From contig NZ_QWDE01000001.1 of assembly GCF_003432065.1 (NCBI RefSeq), positions 496,001-560,000 of the forward strand: DNA of 64,000 nucleotides. The letters run 5' to 3'. The notes under the pieces are model-generated. The model did not search any database, was not told where the DNA came from, and saw nothing but the letters and a program-made list of their open reading frames with translations. The position numbers and the translations under genes were made by a program. The DNA is from Mucilaginibacter terrenus. GTDB taxonomy: Bacteria; Bacteroidota; Bacteroidia; Sphingobacteriales; Sphingobacteriaceae. Below, piece by piece: positions 44,324-53,479 of this stretch; within the stretch, counting starts at the first letter, position 1, and every line of letters starts with the position of its first letter.

Positions 44324-46921
44324 ATGAGTAAAGAACAGGAACGCCTCCGGGAAGCAGGTTGGAAAAAATGGGGCCCTTATGTTAGCGACCGCCAGTGGGG
44401 TACGGTACGTGAAGATTATAGTGCAAATGGAAATGCCTGGGGCTATATCACACATGATATTGCCCGTAGTAAAACATACCGATGGGGAGAGGAGGGAATC
44501 GCTGGCATATGTGATGTTAATCAATATTTGTGCTTTGCTATAGCCCTTTGGAACAAGCGCGATCCTATCATTAAAGAACGGTACTTCGGACTTAGCAACA
44601 GTGAAGGCAACCATGGCGAGGATGTGAAAGAGCTGTATTATTATCTGGATAATACACCCACCCACAGCTATATGAAAATGCTGTATAAATATACCCAGCA
44701 GCCTTATCCATACGATCAGCTAACAGCTGAAAACCGGCGCAGGGGCCGCAACGACTCGGAGTATGAACTGCTTGATACAGGTATCTTCAATAACAATGAG
44801 TACTTCGATGTATGCGTAGAGTATGCAAAAGCCGGGCAGGAGGACGTTGCCATAAAGATTACCATTCACAACAGAAGCGACGTGGATGCACAATTAAATG
44901 TGCTACCTACACTTTGGTTTAGAAATACCTGGAGCTGGGGATATGATAATACAAAGCCTTCACTCTCGGCAATAGCTGAAAAGGAAATTTCAATAAAACA
45001 TCACGAGCTCGGCGAGCTTTATCTGAAAGCAGAAGGGAATGCAGAGATGCTGTTTTGTGACAATGAAACTAATCTTACGCGTTTTACGGGTGCAGTAAAG
45101 GATGGCGCTTTTTACAAAGACGGTATAAACGATTATATCGTTAATAAAGCCAACACGGTAAACCCAGCTAAAACAGGCACAAAAGCAGCTGTAAACTACG
45201 ACATCAGTATACCAGCAAATGGCAGCCGCGAGATCAGATTGAGGTTGTCTCCAAACAGCAACGCTTCCTTTGATGATTTTGACGATGTTTGCGCTGCCAG
45301 GATAACCGAGGCTGATGATTTTTACAGCGATCTGCTCGTCAAAGACAATAAGGACAAAGCTTTAATTCAGCGGCAGGCATTTGCCGGCATGTTATGGAAC
45401 AAGCAGTTTTATTATTATGATATTCACCAGTGGTTAAACGGTGACCCCGGAGAGCCACAGCCTCCATCGTCGCGGCTAACTGCGCGTAACAGCAAATGGC
45501 AACATTTCAACAATAGGGGAGATATCATTTCCATGCCTGATAAGTGGGAGTTTCCATGGTTTGCCGCGTGGGACCTTGCATTTCACTGCATCCCCTTAGC
45601 TAGTTTAGATATGGACTTTGCCAAGCGGCAGCTGCTCCTGCTTACCCATGACTGGTATATGCACCCTAATGGCCAGCTCCCAGCTTATGAGTGGGACCTT
45701 GGTGATGCCAACCCGCCGGTGCATGCCATGGCTACATGGAAGATATATTCGCTTGACAAGGATAAAAACGGTGGTAAAGGTGACACTGTTTTCCTTGAGA
45801 GGGTGTTCCATAAGTTGATGCTCAATTTTACCTGGTGGGTTAATCGGAAAGACGAAGCGGGTAACAACATATTCGAAGGTGGCTTCCTGGGGTTAGATAA
45901 CATAGGTGTGTTCGATCGTAACACACACTTTAGCAACGGCACGCACCTGGAGCAGGTGGACGGCACGAGTTGGATGGCTATGTACTCGCTTAACTTGCTA
46001 CAGATTGCTACAGAACTGGCGGTTACCAACAAATCTTACCGCGATATCGCCGGTAAATTCTTTGAGCACTTTATTTACATAGCCAACGCGATAGGGTCAG
46101 GAGGGGAGAACAACACCGGGCTGTGGGACGATGCCGATGGTTTCTTCTACGACCAGCTGAGAATGGCAGACGGCAGCATACAGAAAATGCGGGTGCGCAG
46201 CATGGTTGGCTTAGTGCCGCTGTTTGCTGTACAGGTACTTGCCGATAGCGCCATTACAGAGAACCCCATCTTTAAAGGCCGGATGGACTGGTTTACGGCC
46301 AACCGGCCAGATCTTGCAGCTCTTGTTTCCCGCTGGAATCAAACGCGCTCCAATGGTACACACTTGATAAGCCTATTGCGTGGTTTCCGCATGAATACCT
46401 TGCTAAAGTATATGCTGGATGAGAATGAGTTCCTAAGCGAATACGGCATCCGGTCGCTATCCAAATACCATCTCCACAACCCGTACAGCGTAAAGGTTGA
46501 CGGCGTCGATTTTAGCATTAAGTACATCCCCGCGGAGAGCGACAGCGGGTTGTTTGGGGGCAACAGTAACTGGCGCGGCCCGGTTTGGATCCCAATGAAT
46601 TACCTTATTATCGAAAGCCTTAACATGTACCACGACTACTATGGCGAAGACTACAAGGTAGAATGCCCCACAGGGTCTGGTAATATGCTGACGCTAAAAG
46701 AGGTAGCTAACGAGATATATCGCCGGGTATCAAAGCTGTTCCTGAAGGATGAGAATGGTCGCCGTGCCGTGTTCGGCAATCACGAAAAGCAGCAGACCGA
46801 TACAGAGTTTAAAGACCACATCCTATTTTACGAGTACTTTAATGGTGATACCGGACAAGGTTTGGGTGCTTCCCATCAAACCGGGTGGACCGGGCTCATT
46901 GCCAATTGCCTGTATCACTAG
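44324..46921 (+). CDS. GH63-like alpha-glucosidase (MGH1-type)
   Basis: This 865-residue protein starts at ATG 44324 (MSKEQERL); the open frame begins 39 nt earlier inside the dipeptidase gene. It has the (alpha/alpha)6 catalytic domain of the GH63/mannosyl-oligosaccharide-glucosidase-like family. Strings include WEFPWFAAWDLAFHCIPLA near residue 408, GQLPAYEWDLGDANPPVHA near 446 and GLWDDADGFFYDQL. The SNWRGPVWIPMNYLIIESL segment near 750 carries further active-site residues. There is no signal peptide, so it is cytoplasmic. The substrate is likely an alpha-glucoside. Its link to the D-amino-acid genes is unclear. Confidence 0.9.
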   Translation: MSKEQERLREAGWKKWGPYVSDRQWGTVREDYSANGNAWGYITHDIARSKTYRWGEEGIAGICDVNQYLCFAIALWNKRDPIIKERYFGLSNSEGNHGEDVKELYYYLDNTPTHSYMKMLYKYTQQPYPYDQLTAENRRRGRNDSEYELLDTGIFNNNEYFDVCVEYAKAGQEDVAIKITIHNRSDVDAQLNVLPTLWFRNTWSWGYDNTKPSLSAIAEKEISIKHHELGELYLKAEGNAEMLFCDNETNLTRFTGAVKDGAFYKDGINDYIVNKANTVNPAKTGTKAAVNYDISIPANGSREIRLRLSPNSNASFDDFDDVCAARITEADDFYSDLLVKDNKDKALIQRQAFAGMLWNKQFYYYDIHQWLNGDPGEPQPPSSRLTARNSKWQHFNNRGDIISMPDKWEFPWFAAWDLAFHCIPLASLDMDFAKRQLLLLTHDWYMHPNGQLPAYEWDLGDANPPVHAMATWKIYSLDKDKNGGKGDTVFLERVFHKLMLNFTWWVNRKDEAGNNIFEGGFLGLDNIGVFDRNTHFSNGTHLEQVDGTSWMAMYSLNLLQIATELAVTNKSYRDIAGKFFEHFIYIANAIGSGGENNTGLWDDADGFFYDQLRMADGSIQKMRVRSMVGLVPLFAVQVLADSAITENPIFKGRMDWFTANRPDLAALVSRWNQTRSNGTHLISLLRGFRMNTLLKYMLDENEFLSEYGIRSLSKYHLHNPYSVKVDGVDFSIKYIPAESDSGLFGGNSNWRGPVWIPMNYLIIESLNMYHDYYGEDYKVECPTGSGNMLTLKEVANEIYRRVSKLFLKDENGRRAVFGNHEKQQTDTEFKDHILFYEYFNGDTGQGLGASHQTGWTGLIANCLYH

Positions 46922-46934
46922 TACCCTTACGCAC

Positions 46935-46973
46935 TGTATCAGGAGAAGGTGTTACACCTGATACACTTTTTTT
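46935..46973 (+). terminator. Terminator of the RidA-to-GH63 cluster
   Basis: Arms TGTATCAGG (46935-46943) and CCTGATACA (46957-46965) form a 9-bp stem followed by CTTTTTTT. An alternative inner stem AGGTGT/ACACCT overlaps it. It lies 14 nt after the GH63 stop codon. Confidence 0.85.
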
Positions 46974-47086
46974 AAGGTGAATTTTGTTAAGGTATTCAAT
47001 TATAGCTTGTTACGGTTTTTACATGTTGCAACATGTTACAGTTTTCAAAACCATGTTACACTTTTGGTGGCATGTTACAGTGTAAA
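46950..47086. repeat. TGTTAC box array, locus 3
   Basis: TGTTACA or TGTTACG occurs at 46950, 47008, 47034, 47054 and 47073, with a TGTTGCA at 47024 that is part of the palindrome ATGTTGCAACAT. Spacings are 58, 16, 10, 20 and 19. The last box is followed by TGTAAA, which makes a TTACA-g-TGTAA inverted pair. The array precedes the isomerase-like gene by about 100 bp. It resembles loci 1 and 2 in box form and in one 10-bp spacing, but the overall layout differs. Confidence 0.55.
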
Positions 47087-47181
47087 GTCGCATCAATGCG
47101 TTTAAAAGACACAATAAAGTTTGTTTATTCAAATCAATATTTTAGCTTTACTACAACCAATTAAAACTAAAGCATTTGAAT

Positions 47182-48111
47182 ATGAATACAAACAGACGTG
47201 GGTTCTTAAGAACTACAGGTACGCTGGCGCTTGGTGCCGTTGCACTATCGGGTAAGGCAGCATCATTATTTGAGGGGATGGCGCAGCACCCAGTAGGGAT
47301 ACAGCTGTTCACCTTTTTTAACACCATTGATGCCGATGTAAAAGGCACCCTTTCTAAAATATCTGCTGCCGGCTACAAGGAGATCGAATCCGCTTTCAGC
47401 AAAAAAGGCGGGTACTATGGCATGAAGCCGAAAGAGTTTAAAGCCATAGCGAATGGCGAGGGCTTAACCTGGAGATCGCACCACGTTTTGGGTGCACCAT
47501 TTAAGCTGCCTGCCGGCGCTAAAATGCCAACTACACCTGATGGTAAACCAATGGTGATACCGCCAATGGCTAACCTTACCGACAATATGCAGCAACTGGT
47601 AGACGAAGCTGCCGAAGGCGGTGTGCAGTACTTGGTATGTGCCAATGCGCCTACAGGTACGTTGGACGAAGTAAAGTCTACTATTGCTATACTGAATAAA
47701 ACCGGCGAGGCGGCTAAAAAGGCTGGGATGCAGTTTTGCTACCACAACCACGATATGGAATTTAAAGCCATAGACGGCAAGGTGCCTTACGACCTAATGC
47801 TTACCGAAACAGATGCACAGAATGTTAAAATGGAACTTGACCTGGCCTGGTCCATCAAAGCGGGTAAGGACCCGGTGAAGATGTTTAAAGAAAACCCCGG
47901 CCGTTTCCCGCTATGGCATGTTAAAGACCTTGACGCGGCACGTGAGACCATCCTGCCAGTAGGTAGCGGAACTATCGACTTTAAACCAATCTTCGCGGCT
48001 GCTAAGTCTTCCGGTATGAAGCACTTTTTTGTAGAGCACGATATGCCTAAAGATGCTTTTGCCAGCATGGCAAGCAGCATTGCTTTTATCAACAAAAACT
48101 TGAACGTATAA
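47182..48111 (+). CDS. Tat-exported sugar phosphate isomerase/epimerase-like protein
   Basis: This 309-residue protein begins MNTNRRGFLRTTGTLALGAVAL, a twin-arginine signal (RRGFLR), so it should reach the periplasm already folded. The AP-endonuclease-2-type TIM barrel shows GIQLFTFFNTI, GYKEIESAFS, FCYHNHDMEFKAIDG near residue 195 and ELDLAWSIKAGKDP. These carry likely metal-binding Glu, His and Asp residues. I start at ATG 47182 rather than the TTG 6 nt upstream. Periplasmic proteins of this type act on sugars in some Bacteroidota, but the substrate is unknown. Confidence 0.88.
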   Translation: MNTNRRGFLRTTGTLALGAVALSGKAASLFEGMAQHPVGIQLFTFFNTIDADVKGTLSKISAAGYKEIESAFSKKGGYYGMKPKEFKAIANGEGLTWRSHHVLGAPFKLPAGAKMPTTPDGKPMVIPPMANLTDNMQQLVDEAAEGGVQYLVCANAPTGTLDEVKSTIAILNKTGEAAKKAGMQFCYHNHDMEFKAIDGKVPYDLMLTETDAQNVKMELDLAWSIKAGKDPVKMFKENPGRFPLWHVKDLDAARETILPVGSGTIDFKPIFAAAKSSGMKHFFVEHDMPKDAFASMASSIAFINKNLNV

Positions 48112-48138
48112 TAACGTTCTTACTAATAGTAATAAGCC

Positions 48139-48399
48139 TTATTGTAAGTACGCCTGCACAAACTCATCGTTGCTTATGGCGCTTACAATAAGGTTTATCG
48201 CGTTTTTGCCTGCGTCGTTGTCCGTAGCAGTGGCAAAATCTTCCAGCGTGTCCAGGTAGCTTACCGCCTGCTCTTCGTCATCAAACAACAGTATTACGTC
48301 ACCGTTCACTTCGATGTCTGTACCGTTAAGCGGTTTTGGAATATCATTCCTGTCGAATATCGATCCATCTGCCTCAGCAGGTAAGCTTATCTTTAGCAT
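48139..48399 (-). CDS. Small acidic protein of unknown function
   Basis: This 86-residue acidic protein has no signal peptide and no recognised motif. It contains a DVILLFDDEEQAVSYLDTLEDF helix-strand pattern. Its start lies 2 bp after the stop codon of the DUF4251 gene on the same strand, so the two are probably translated from one mRNA. Confidence 0.6.
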   Translation of the reverse strand: MLKISLPAEADGSIFDRNDIPKPLNGTDIEVNGDVILLFDDEEQAVSYLDTLEDFATATDNDAGKNAINLIVSAISNDEFVQAYLQ

Positions 48400-48401
48400 G
48401 G

Positions 48402-48920
48402 TTACTTTTGTTTTGGTTTCGGTTTTTCATCTACATAGCCGTCAAACCGTATCTGCTGCCTGTTATTGCTGATCACGCTTAAATCCGCGTTGCCATTGCT
48501 GGCTACAGTTAGTATCATTTGATTAACGGTACGTACATCAGTTGGTTTAAAATAAATTTTCCAACCACCTTTTTTATCGCCTTCCGTGCGATAGTTAAAC
48601 TTGGTAGAGGTAAATTTTATGCCGTTATCGTCCGGGTTATTATAACCAGCGCCTGAGTAGGCCACACCCCAGTACGGCAAAAAGGATGTAACTGTATCTT
48701 TATTCACGCGCAGATCATAATACGGATCAATATACCTTTGTCCGCCACCCATGGGGTACATAAAACGTGCGGTAAAAACAAAGTCCTTAGCTTCTATCAT
48801 TTGTTTTACAGCTGCTTCCTTAGCAGCCTTTTTTGCAGCTTTGGAACTCTGTGCCAGTGTTGTTTGCCAACTCGCGGCAACAAATAGCATTATGAGTAAA
48901 TACTTTATTAAAGCTTTCAT
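48402..48920 (-). CDS. DUF4251 secreted protein
   Basis: This 172-residue protein starts at ATG 48920 with a signal peptide (MKALIKYLLIMLFVAASW, then TTLAQS) and a lysine/alanine-rich mature start. The domain contains FVFTARFMYPMGGGQRYIDP, then PYWGVAYSGAGYNNPDDNGIKF and a GGWKIYFKPTD segment, which is the DUF4251 pattern. The frame is open 105 nt further upstream, but that part lacks a signal peptide. The role is unknown, and the location is periplasmic. Confidence 0.85.
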   Translation of the reverse strand: MKALIKYLLIMLFVAASWQTTLAQSSKAAKKAAKEAAVKQMIEAKDFVFTARFMYPMGGGQRYIDPYYDLRVNKDTVTSFLPYWGVAYSGAGYNNPDDNGIKFTSTKFNYRTEGDKKGGWKIYFKPTDVRTVNQMILTVASNGNADLSVISNNRQQIRFDGYVDEKPKPKQK

Positions 48921-49109
48921 TTTTAGTGTACTGTTTAAATCATTTGTTGTAGTTATTAGACTTAAATAACTACCTGATGGTTTAATGCAACGTGCATTTA
49001 CGTTGCCGTTTGCTGATGTTTTCATGGCTTGTTTATCTCCTTTATTTTTTATCTCGCAACTATGATGTCGGCATCAGCAATTTTCCATAAACAGTAGCAA
49101 AAAATCCTC

Positions 49110-49146
49110 CAAAAACATAAAAGCCGCCCATTTTGAGGGCGGCTTT
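49110..49146 (-). terminator. Terminator of htpG
   Basis: Arms AAAGCCGCCC (49120-49129) and 49137-49146 form a perfect 10-bp stem with a 7-nt loop. A T-rich run follows on the minus strand. It lies 20 nt beyond the htpG stop codon. Confidence 0.88.
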
Positions 49147-49166
49147 CATAACAAATATTTAGAAGC

Positions 49167-51050
49167 TTATATCAGGCTAACGCTGCGGTTAACAAATTCG
49201 GTAAGTTCCGCACCGGTTAACAAGCCTTGCGACAGCAATGCCAGGTCGAACGCTTGTTTGGCAAGCTGTGCCTGCGCGTCGGTATTGTCGTTCTCCAGTA
49301 TACGGCTTATTAATTTATGGTTGCCATTTACAATTACCTTGTAGTTGTCTGGCATGCTGCCATAAAAGCTCATGCCACCGCCCATAGCGGCCATATCTTT
49401 CATACGGCGCATAAACTCATCCATGGTAACGGTTACCGGCAACTCATCCGGGCTAAGGCTTTCCAGCTCCACTTTGTAGGCAGGCTTGTTAATGGCCTTA
49501 TCAAATATCTCTTTTATTTTGGTCGACTGCTCTTCGGTCAATACGTGTTCCGGGGCGTCGTCCTTCTTTATCAGTTTATCAGCCACATCCGCATCCACGC
49601 GTTTAAGGGAGGTTTTCTCCAGCTTCTGCTCTAACTGGCTGATAAAGTGCGTATCAATAGGAGAGTCCATCACCAATACATCATAGCCCTTTTTGTTGGC
49701 CGACTGGATGAAAGCGTCCTGCTTTTCGGCATTGTTGGTGTAAATGTATACCAGCTGGCCGTCCTTGTCAGTTTGGGTAGATTCTATCTTCTCTTTGTAT
49801 TCCGGCAGGGTGAAGTTCTCCTTTTTGGTGTTGGTCACCAAAACAAAGTCTTTAGCCTTGTCATAGAACTTATCTTCGCTGATCATACCGTACTTCACAA
49901 ACAGGCCAATATCTGTCCATTTGTCTTCATATGCTTTGCGGTCGTTCTTAAACAGCTCGGCAAGTTTATCAGCCACTTTTTTGGTAATGTAGCTGTTTAT
50001 CTTTTTAACGTTGCTGTCGGCCTGCAGGAAGCTCCTCGAAACGTTCAACGGAATATCCGGTGAGTCAATCACACCATGCAGCAACATCAGGAACTCGGGA
50101 ACAATATCTTTAACTTCATCGGTGATGAATACCTGGCGCGAGAAAAGCTTGATCTTGTTTTTCTGGAACTCGAAATCGTTCTTCACCTTAGGGAAGTACA
50201 ATACACCCGTAAGGTTAAAAGGATAATCTACATTGAGGTGGATCCAGAACAAAGGATCTTCGCTGAACGGATAAAGCTCTTTGTAGAACTTTAGGTAATC
50301 CTCATCAGTAAGTTCATTTGGCGACTTTGTCCAGATAGGGGTAGTATCGTTAATGATGTTGTCAACTTCAAAAGAAGTATACTTGGTTTTACCTTCTTCG
50401 TCAACCCCATCTTCTTCACTCTCGGTTTTTGTACCGAATTTGATAGGAACCGGCAGGAACTTGCAATACTTATCAAGTATCTCGCGTAGTTTATGTTCGC
50501 TCAGGAATTCTTCGCTTTCGGCATTAATGTGCAGGGTAATTTCGGTACCGCGCTCTGCAAGCGACCCTTCGGTGATCTCAAACTCGGTGCTGCCGTCGCA
50601 GGTCCAGTGCGCAGGCTCGGCGCCGTCCTGGTAGCTTAAGGTTTCAATTTCAACACGGTCGGCAACCATAAACGCAGAATAGAAGCCCAAACCAAAGCGG
50701 CCAATGATCTCATTTGCATCCTTAGCTTCCTTAAATTTCTCCATAAACTCGGTAGCGCCGGAGAAAGCTATTTGGTTGATGTATTTCTTTATTTCGTCGG
50801 CGGTCATACCAATACCGTTATCAGAAATGGTAATGGTCTTTTTGTCGGCATCAAATGCCACTTCAACACGCAGGTCGCCCAGTTCGCCGTTGTACTGGCC
50901 AAGAGAGGCAAGGCGCTTTATCTTCTGTGTAGCATCTACCGCGTTGGATACCAGCTCGCGCAGAAATATCTCATTATCAGAATATAAGAATTTTTTAATG
51001 ATCGGAAAAATGTTCTCGGTGTGTATCGAGATGGTGCCTTTTTCTTGCAT
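49167..51050 (-). CDS. htpG: Molecular chaperone HtpG (Hsp90)
   Basis: This 627-residue chaperone has the GHKL ATPase head with LRELVSNAVDATQKIK (catalytic Glu and Asn), ISDNGIGMTADEI and the GRFGLGFYSAFMVADRV lid region. The middle domain has FFKE-like and PLNVSRSFLQADSNVKKI segments, and a C-terminal dimerisation domain follows. Length is normal for HtpG. It acts in the cytoplasm in protein folding under stress. No CIRCE element or other heat-shock operator was seen upstream. Confidence 0.96.
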   Translation of the reverse strand: MQEKGTISIHTENIFPIIKKFLYSDNEIFLRELVSNAVDATQKIKRLASLGQYNGELGDLRVEVAFDADKKTITISDNGIGMTADEIKKYINQIAFSGATEFMEKFKEAKDANEIIGRFGLGFYSAFMVADRVEIETLSYQDGAEPAHWTCDGSTEFEITEGSLAERGTEITLHINAESEEFLSEHKLREILDKYCKFLPVPIKFGTKTESEEDGVDEEGKTKYTSFEVDNIINDTTPIWTKSPNELTDEDYLKFYKELYPFSEDPLFWIHLNVDYPFNLTGVLYFPKVKNDFEFQKNKIKLFSRQVFITDEVKDIVPEFLMLLHGVIDSPDIPLNVSRSFLQADSNVKKINSYITKKVADKLAELFKNDRKAYEDKWTDIGLFVKYGMISEDKFYDKAKDFVLVTNTKKENFTLPEYKEKIESTQTDKDGQLVYIYTNNAEKQDAFIQSANKKGYDVLVMDSPIDTHFISQLEQKLEKTSLKRVDADVADKLIKKDDAPEHVLTEEQSTKIKEIFDKAINKPAYKVELESLSPDELPVTVTMDEFMRRMKDMAAMGGGMSFYGSMPDNYKVIVNGNHKLISRILENDNTDAQAQLAKQAFDLALLSQGLLTGAELTEFVNRSVSLI

Positions 51051-51301
51051 TGTTATAGTAGTTTATAAGTTTTTGTGATCGTTAATAGGGCAATGAACAA
51101 TGCCCGTTCCAAACAACAATGCGTTGACAAATTGGCAGAGGATATGTGTCTGAATCAAGATTTTCAGAATTTAAAAATGAACAGAATTAGGCTAGGCTTG
51201 TATGTGATTAGCAAATCTTATGATTGAATTAAGCTTTGCATGCAAATAATTCTGTATTAAACGGAGTACTGTAAGAGATCTTATATCTAGCTTGTTCATT
51301 C

Positions 51302-52057
51302 TTATGCCTTCAACTTCTTTTCCTTAATATCGAAATAGCACTGATTGCAAACTACCTTAATATTTGCAAAAACAACCGCATTATCTGTCCATTCGCCCTC
51401 CTTAAGTCTAACCTTTTCACATTCGTCGCACCATGCTTGGCAATCGTCATTATTTTCAATTGAAGGGTCTGTTTCGAAAGGCTCGTTAAAACCAATGGAT
51501 TTTTCATTAAGTAAATGCTGACAAACAAAAGCAGTACGGTCTGCTATATGACTGGCGCAATCCACATATTTATCTTTCAATTGGTTATACTCTTCCAGCG
51601 TAAGTTCGTTAGTGAAAATAAAGTAAACAAAAAGATGTTTGTGAGGGATGCGGTAAGAGCCTATAGCGTTTAATAAATTAGCTGAAATTGCCGTCATTGC
51701 CCACCCGGTAAATTCATCTCCCTTGTATAAACCGGATGTTAATTCTTCAAAATTATTTATTGATCCGATTTGTCTTACTTTCTCAAGAGGCCTGCTAACG
51801 TGTTTTGGCGTACTCGTGTTCGCCCAACCCCAATTCCATGTGTCCGTTTTTGTAGAAAACGAACCAACATCAACATATTTGAAAAACAAATTTCTACCGT
51901 CGCTTGATTTAAAATGGAAAGCACCAATGCTGTGGTCATAAAACCATTCTTCATAAGTATCTATGTCATACAACTTCATAAATTCGGGCTGTAAAGACAT
52001 TAGATCGTCTAGACATTGGTCTTTAAACTCTTCGAAATTTTGGTGTTGTGAATGCAT
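51302..52057 (-). CDS. DUF6882-like protein with C-terminal zinc ribbon
   Basis: This 251-residue cytoplasmic protein has a DUF6882-like N-terminal domain. The W-rich DTWNWGWANTSTPKHVSRPL motif lies near residue 75, followed by FTGWAMTAISANLLNAIGSYRIP. The C-terminal 55 residues carry two CxxC pairs (CDEC and CNQC), a zinc-ribbon-like arrangement absent from the bare family. The function is unknown. DUF6882 members often sit near toxin-immunity or stress genes, but no partner is visible here. Confidence 0.65.
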   Translation of the reverse strand: MHSQHQNFEEFKDQCLDDLMSLQPEFMKLYDIDTYEEWFYDHSIGAFHFKSSDGRNLFFKYVDVGSFSTKTDTWNWGWANTSTPKHVSRPLEKVRQIGSINNFEELTSGLYKGDEFTGWAMTAISANLLNAIGSYRIPHKHLFVYFIFTNELTLEEYNQLKDKYVDCASHIADRTAFVCQHLLNEKSIGFNEPFETDPSIENNDDCQAWCDECEKVRLKEGEWTDNAVVFANIKVVCNQCYFDIKEKKLKA

Positions 52058-52168
52058 TTATAAACAATTTCTACAATCATAATAAAATCCGGCGTTCGAG
52101 CACGCATAGACTGGCTGGATAGGCTTAGGTGCTCTCCAAACTAACAATTTGCAACATATAAAAACCTG

Positions 52169-52774
52169 TTAATTGGTACCTGCCGGAACTGCAGCCGTTT
52201 TCGCCGGGGCGGGAGCAGGCCTGTTCATAGCGAAGCGCTTGCTGATAAGGGCGAGCTGCTCATCGTTTATTTTTGAGGTGGCTTTAAGTATATTGGTGAA
52301 AAAGGCTACTTCGCTGTCACTGGCCGGGCAGCCAACGTTTTCGCCATAGGTGTTTAATGATGCGCCGGCAGGCCTCACCTGACTGTCAGCCAGTACGGTT
52401 CCTTTCGGGTCAAGTACAACCCAGAATGGCAAGCCGGCTTTATCACCTTTAAGTTTGGTCATAACCTCCATGGCCCCCGGGTTCTCCAGGTTCTTTTTGG
52501 CGGGTTGCTCCTGTACATCCAGCGTTGCTATCACATAATTGTCGTCTATGCTCTTTTTAACAGTTGGATCAGCCAGCGATGCTTCCATCTTTTTGCACCA
52601 CCCGCACCATGAGGCGTGAAATATCAGCATCACCTTCTTATTCTCTTTAGCAGCTTTGGTATAAGCTTCTTTTAATACGGTTTCTGATGCGGGCATTGCG
52701 GGTGTAGTCTGCGCGAAACTGTTGGTTATGCCTGTGAAAATAATAGCGGTGAAAATGAAGATCGCTTTTTTCAT
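52169..52774 (-). CDS. Exported thioredoxin-fold protein
   Basis: This 201-residue protein has a signal peptide (to about residue 21, FAQTTP). The thioredoxin domain holds the active-site motif HASWCGWCKKME (Cys-Gly-Trp-Cys) and FWVVLDPKG with a cis-Pro region. An Ala/Pro-rich tail ends the protein. It should act in disulfide exchange in the periplasm, in the DsbD/TlpA-like manner. It lies between the Arr gene upstream and the DUF6882-like gene downstream on the same strand. Confidence 0.88.
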   Translation of the reverse strand: MKKAIFIFTAIIFTGITNSFAQTTPAMPASETVLKEAYTKAAKENKKVMLIFHASWCGWCKKMEASLADPTVKKSIDDNYVIATLDVQEQPAKKNLENPGAMEVMTKLKGDKAGLPFWVVLDPKGTVLADSQVRPAGASLNTYGENVGCPASDSEVAFFTNILKATSKINDEQLALISKRFAMNRPAPAPAKTAAVPAGTN

Positions 52775-52887
52775 GATGATGCATTTGATACTGTAAGGTA
52801 AGAATATTAATCAACCAAGACAAGTTCAGGGCCGGCTTGAGTACTTTACTTTGACACCTGGGACTCGTTATTGATGTTATAATATTA

Positions 52888-53316
52888 TCAATCCTCAATG
52901 GCCTCGATGCCGAGTTCCTTAAGGCGCGCAATATTCTGTTTCATTGTTGTAAGCTGTTCATGGGAGTGCCCTTGCCAATGCTTTATTTCGTCAACGATCA
53001 AAAGCGGCTCCCGGGTACGGTAAGACTTGGTTGGGTTTCCCGGAAATTTCTTGTCTGTAAGGTTGGGATCATCCTCAATAGGTCCCGTTGGCTCTACTAC
53101 GTAAATCCTTTCCGGTGCGTCGCCTAATGCAAGTTCGGCTCCCCAGATAGCAGCATCTAAAGTAGCAGACAGGTAGACAAATAGAGCCTTCTTCTGCTTG
53201 CCGTAATTGGAATTAAAGCCTGCTGAAATAAGATCGCCCTTCTTCAGCTGGGCCTTAGTGCCATGGAAAAATTGTTGTGGTTTTGAGTCATGTTGCGTTT
53301 CAATAGACTTGCTCAT
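52888..53316 (-). CDS. arr: Rifampin ADP-ribosyltransferase (Arr)
   Basis: This 142-residue protein has the Arr signature over its whole length. It begins with QQFFHGTKAQLKKGDLISAG, and FNSNYGKQKK follows. YLSATLDAAIWGAELALGDA and RIYVVEPTGPIEDDPNLTDK come next, with KFPGNPTKSYRTREPL near the end. Arr enzymes transfer ADP-ribose from NAD to the C23 hydroxyl of rifamycins, which blocks their binding to RNA polymerase. The His-Tyr-Asp-type NAD site appears intact. No mobile element flanks it, so it is likely an ancestral chromosomal gene. Confidence 0.92.
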   Translation of the reverse strand: MSKSIETQHDSKPQQFFHGTKAQLKKGDLISAGFNSNYGKQKKALFVYLSATLDAAIWGAELALGDAPERIYVVEPTGPIEDDPNLTDKKFPGNPTKSYRTREPLLIVDEIKHWQGHSHEQLTTMKQNIARLKELGIEAIED

Positions 53317-53479
53317 ACGTGATTATTTAATTGGTTTAAAACCAAAAATATGTTCAGCAAAGCAATAATAATGAAGTTTTTAACTATAAATTTTTAAACA
53401 CAATACCGTTTTTAAATCGGCGTTATCTTACAAAAAGCACTGCACTTATTTTCTGGTTAAGGCAAGTAAAAGTTGAATT

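Noticed and set aside
51061..51110. CIRCE or other heat-shock operator before htpG
   Set aside because: A GGGCA/TGCCC hairpin is present, but it does not match the CIRCE consensus.
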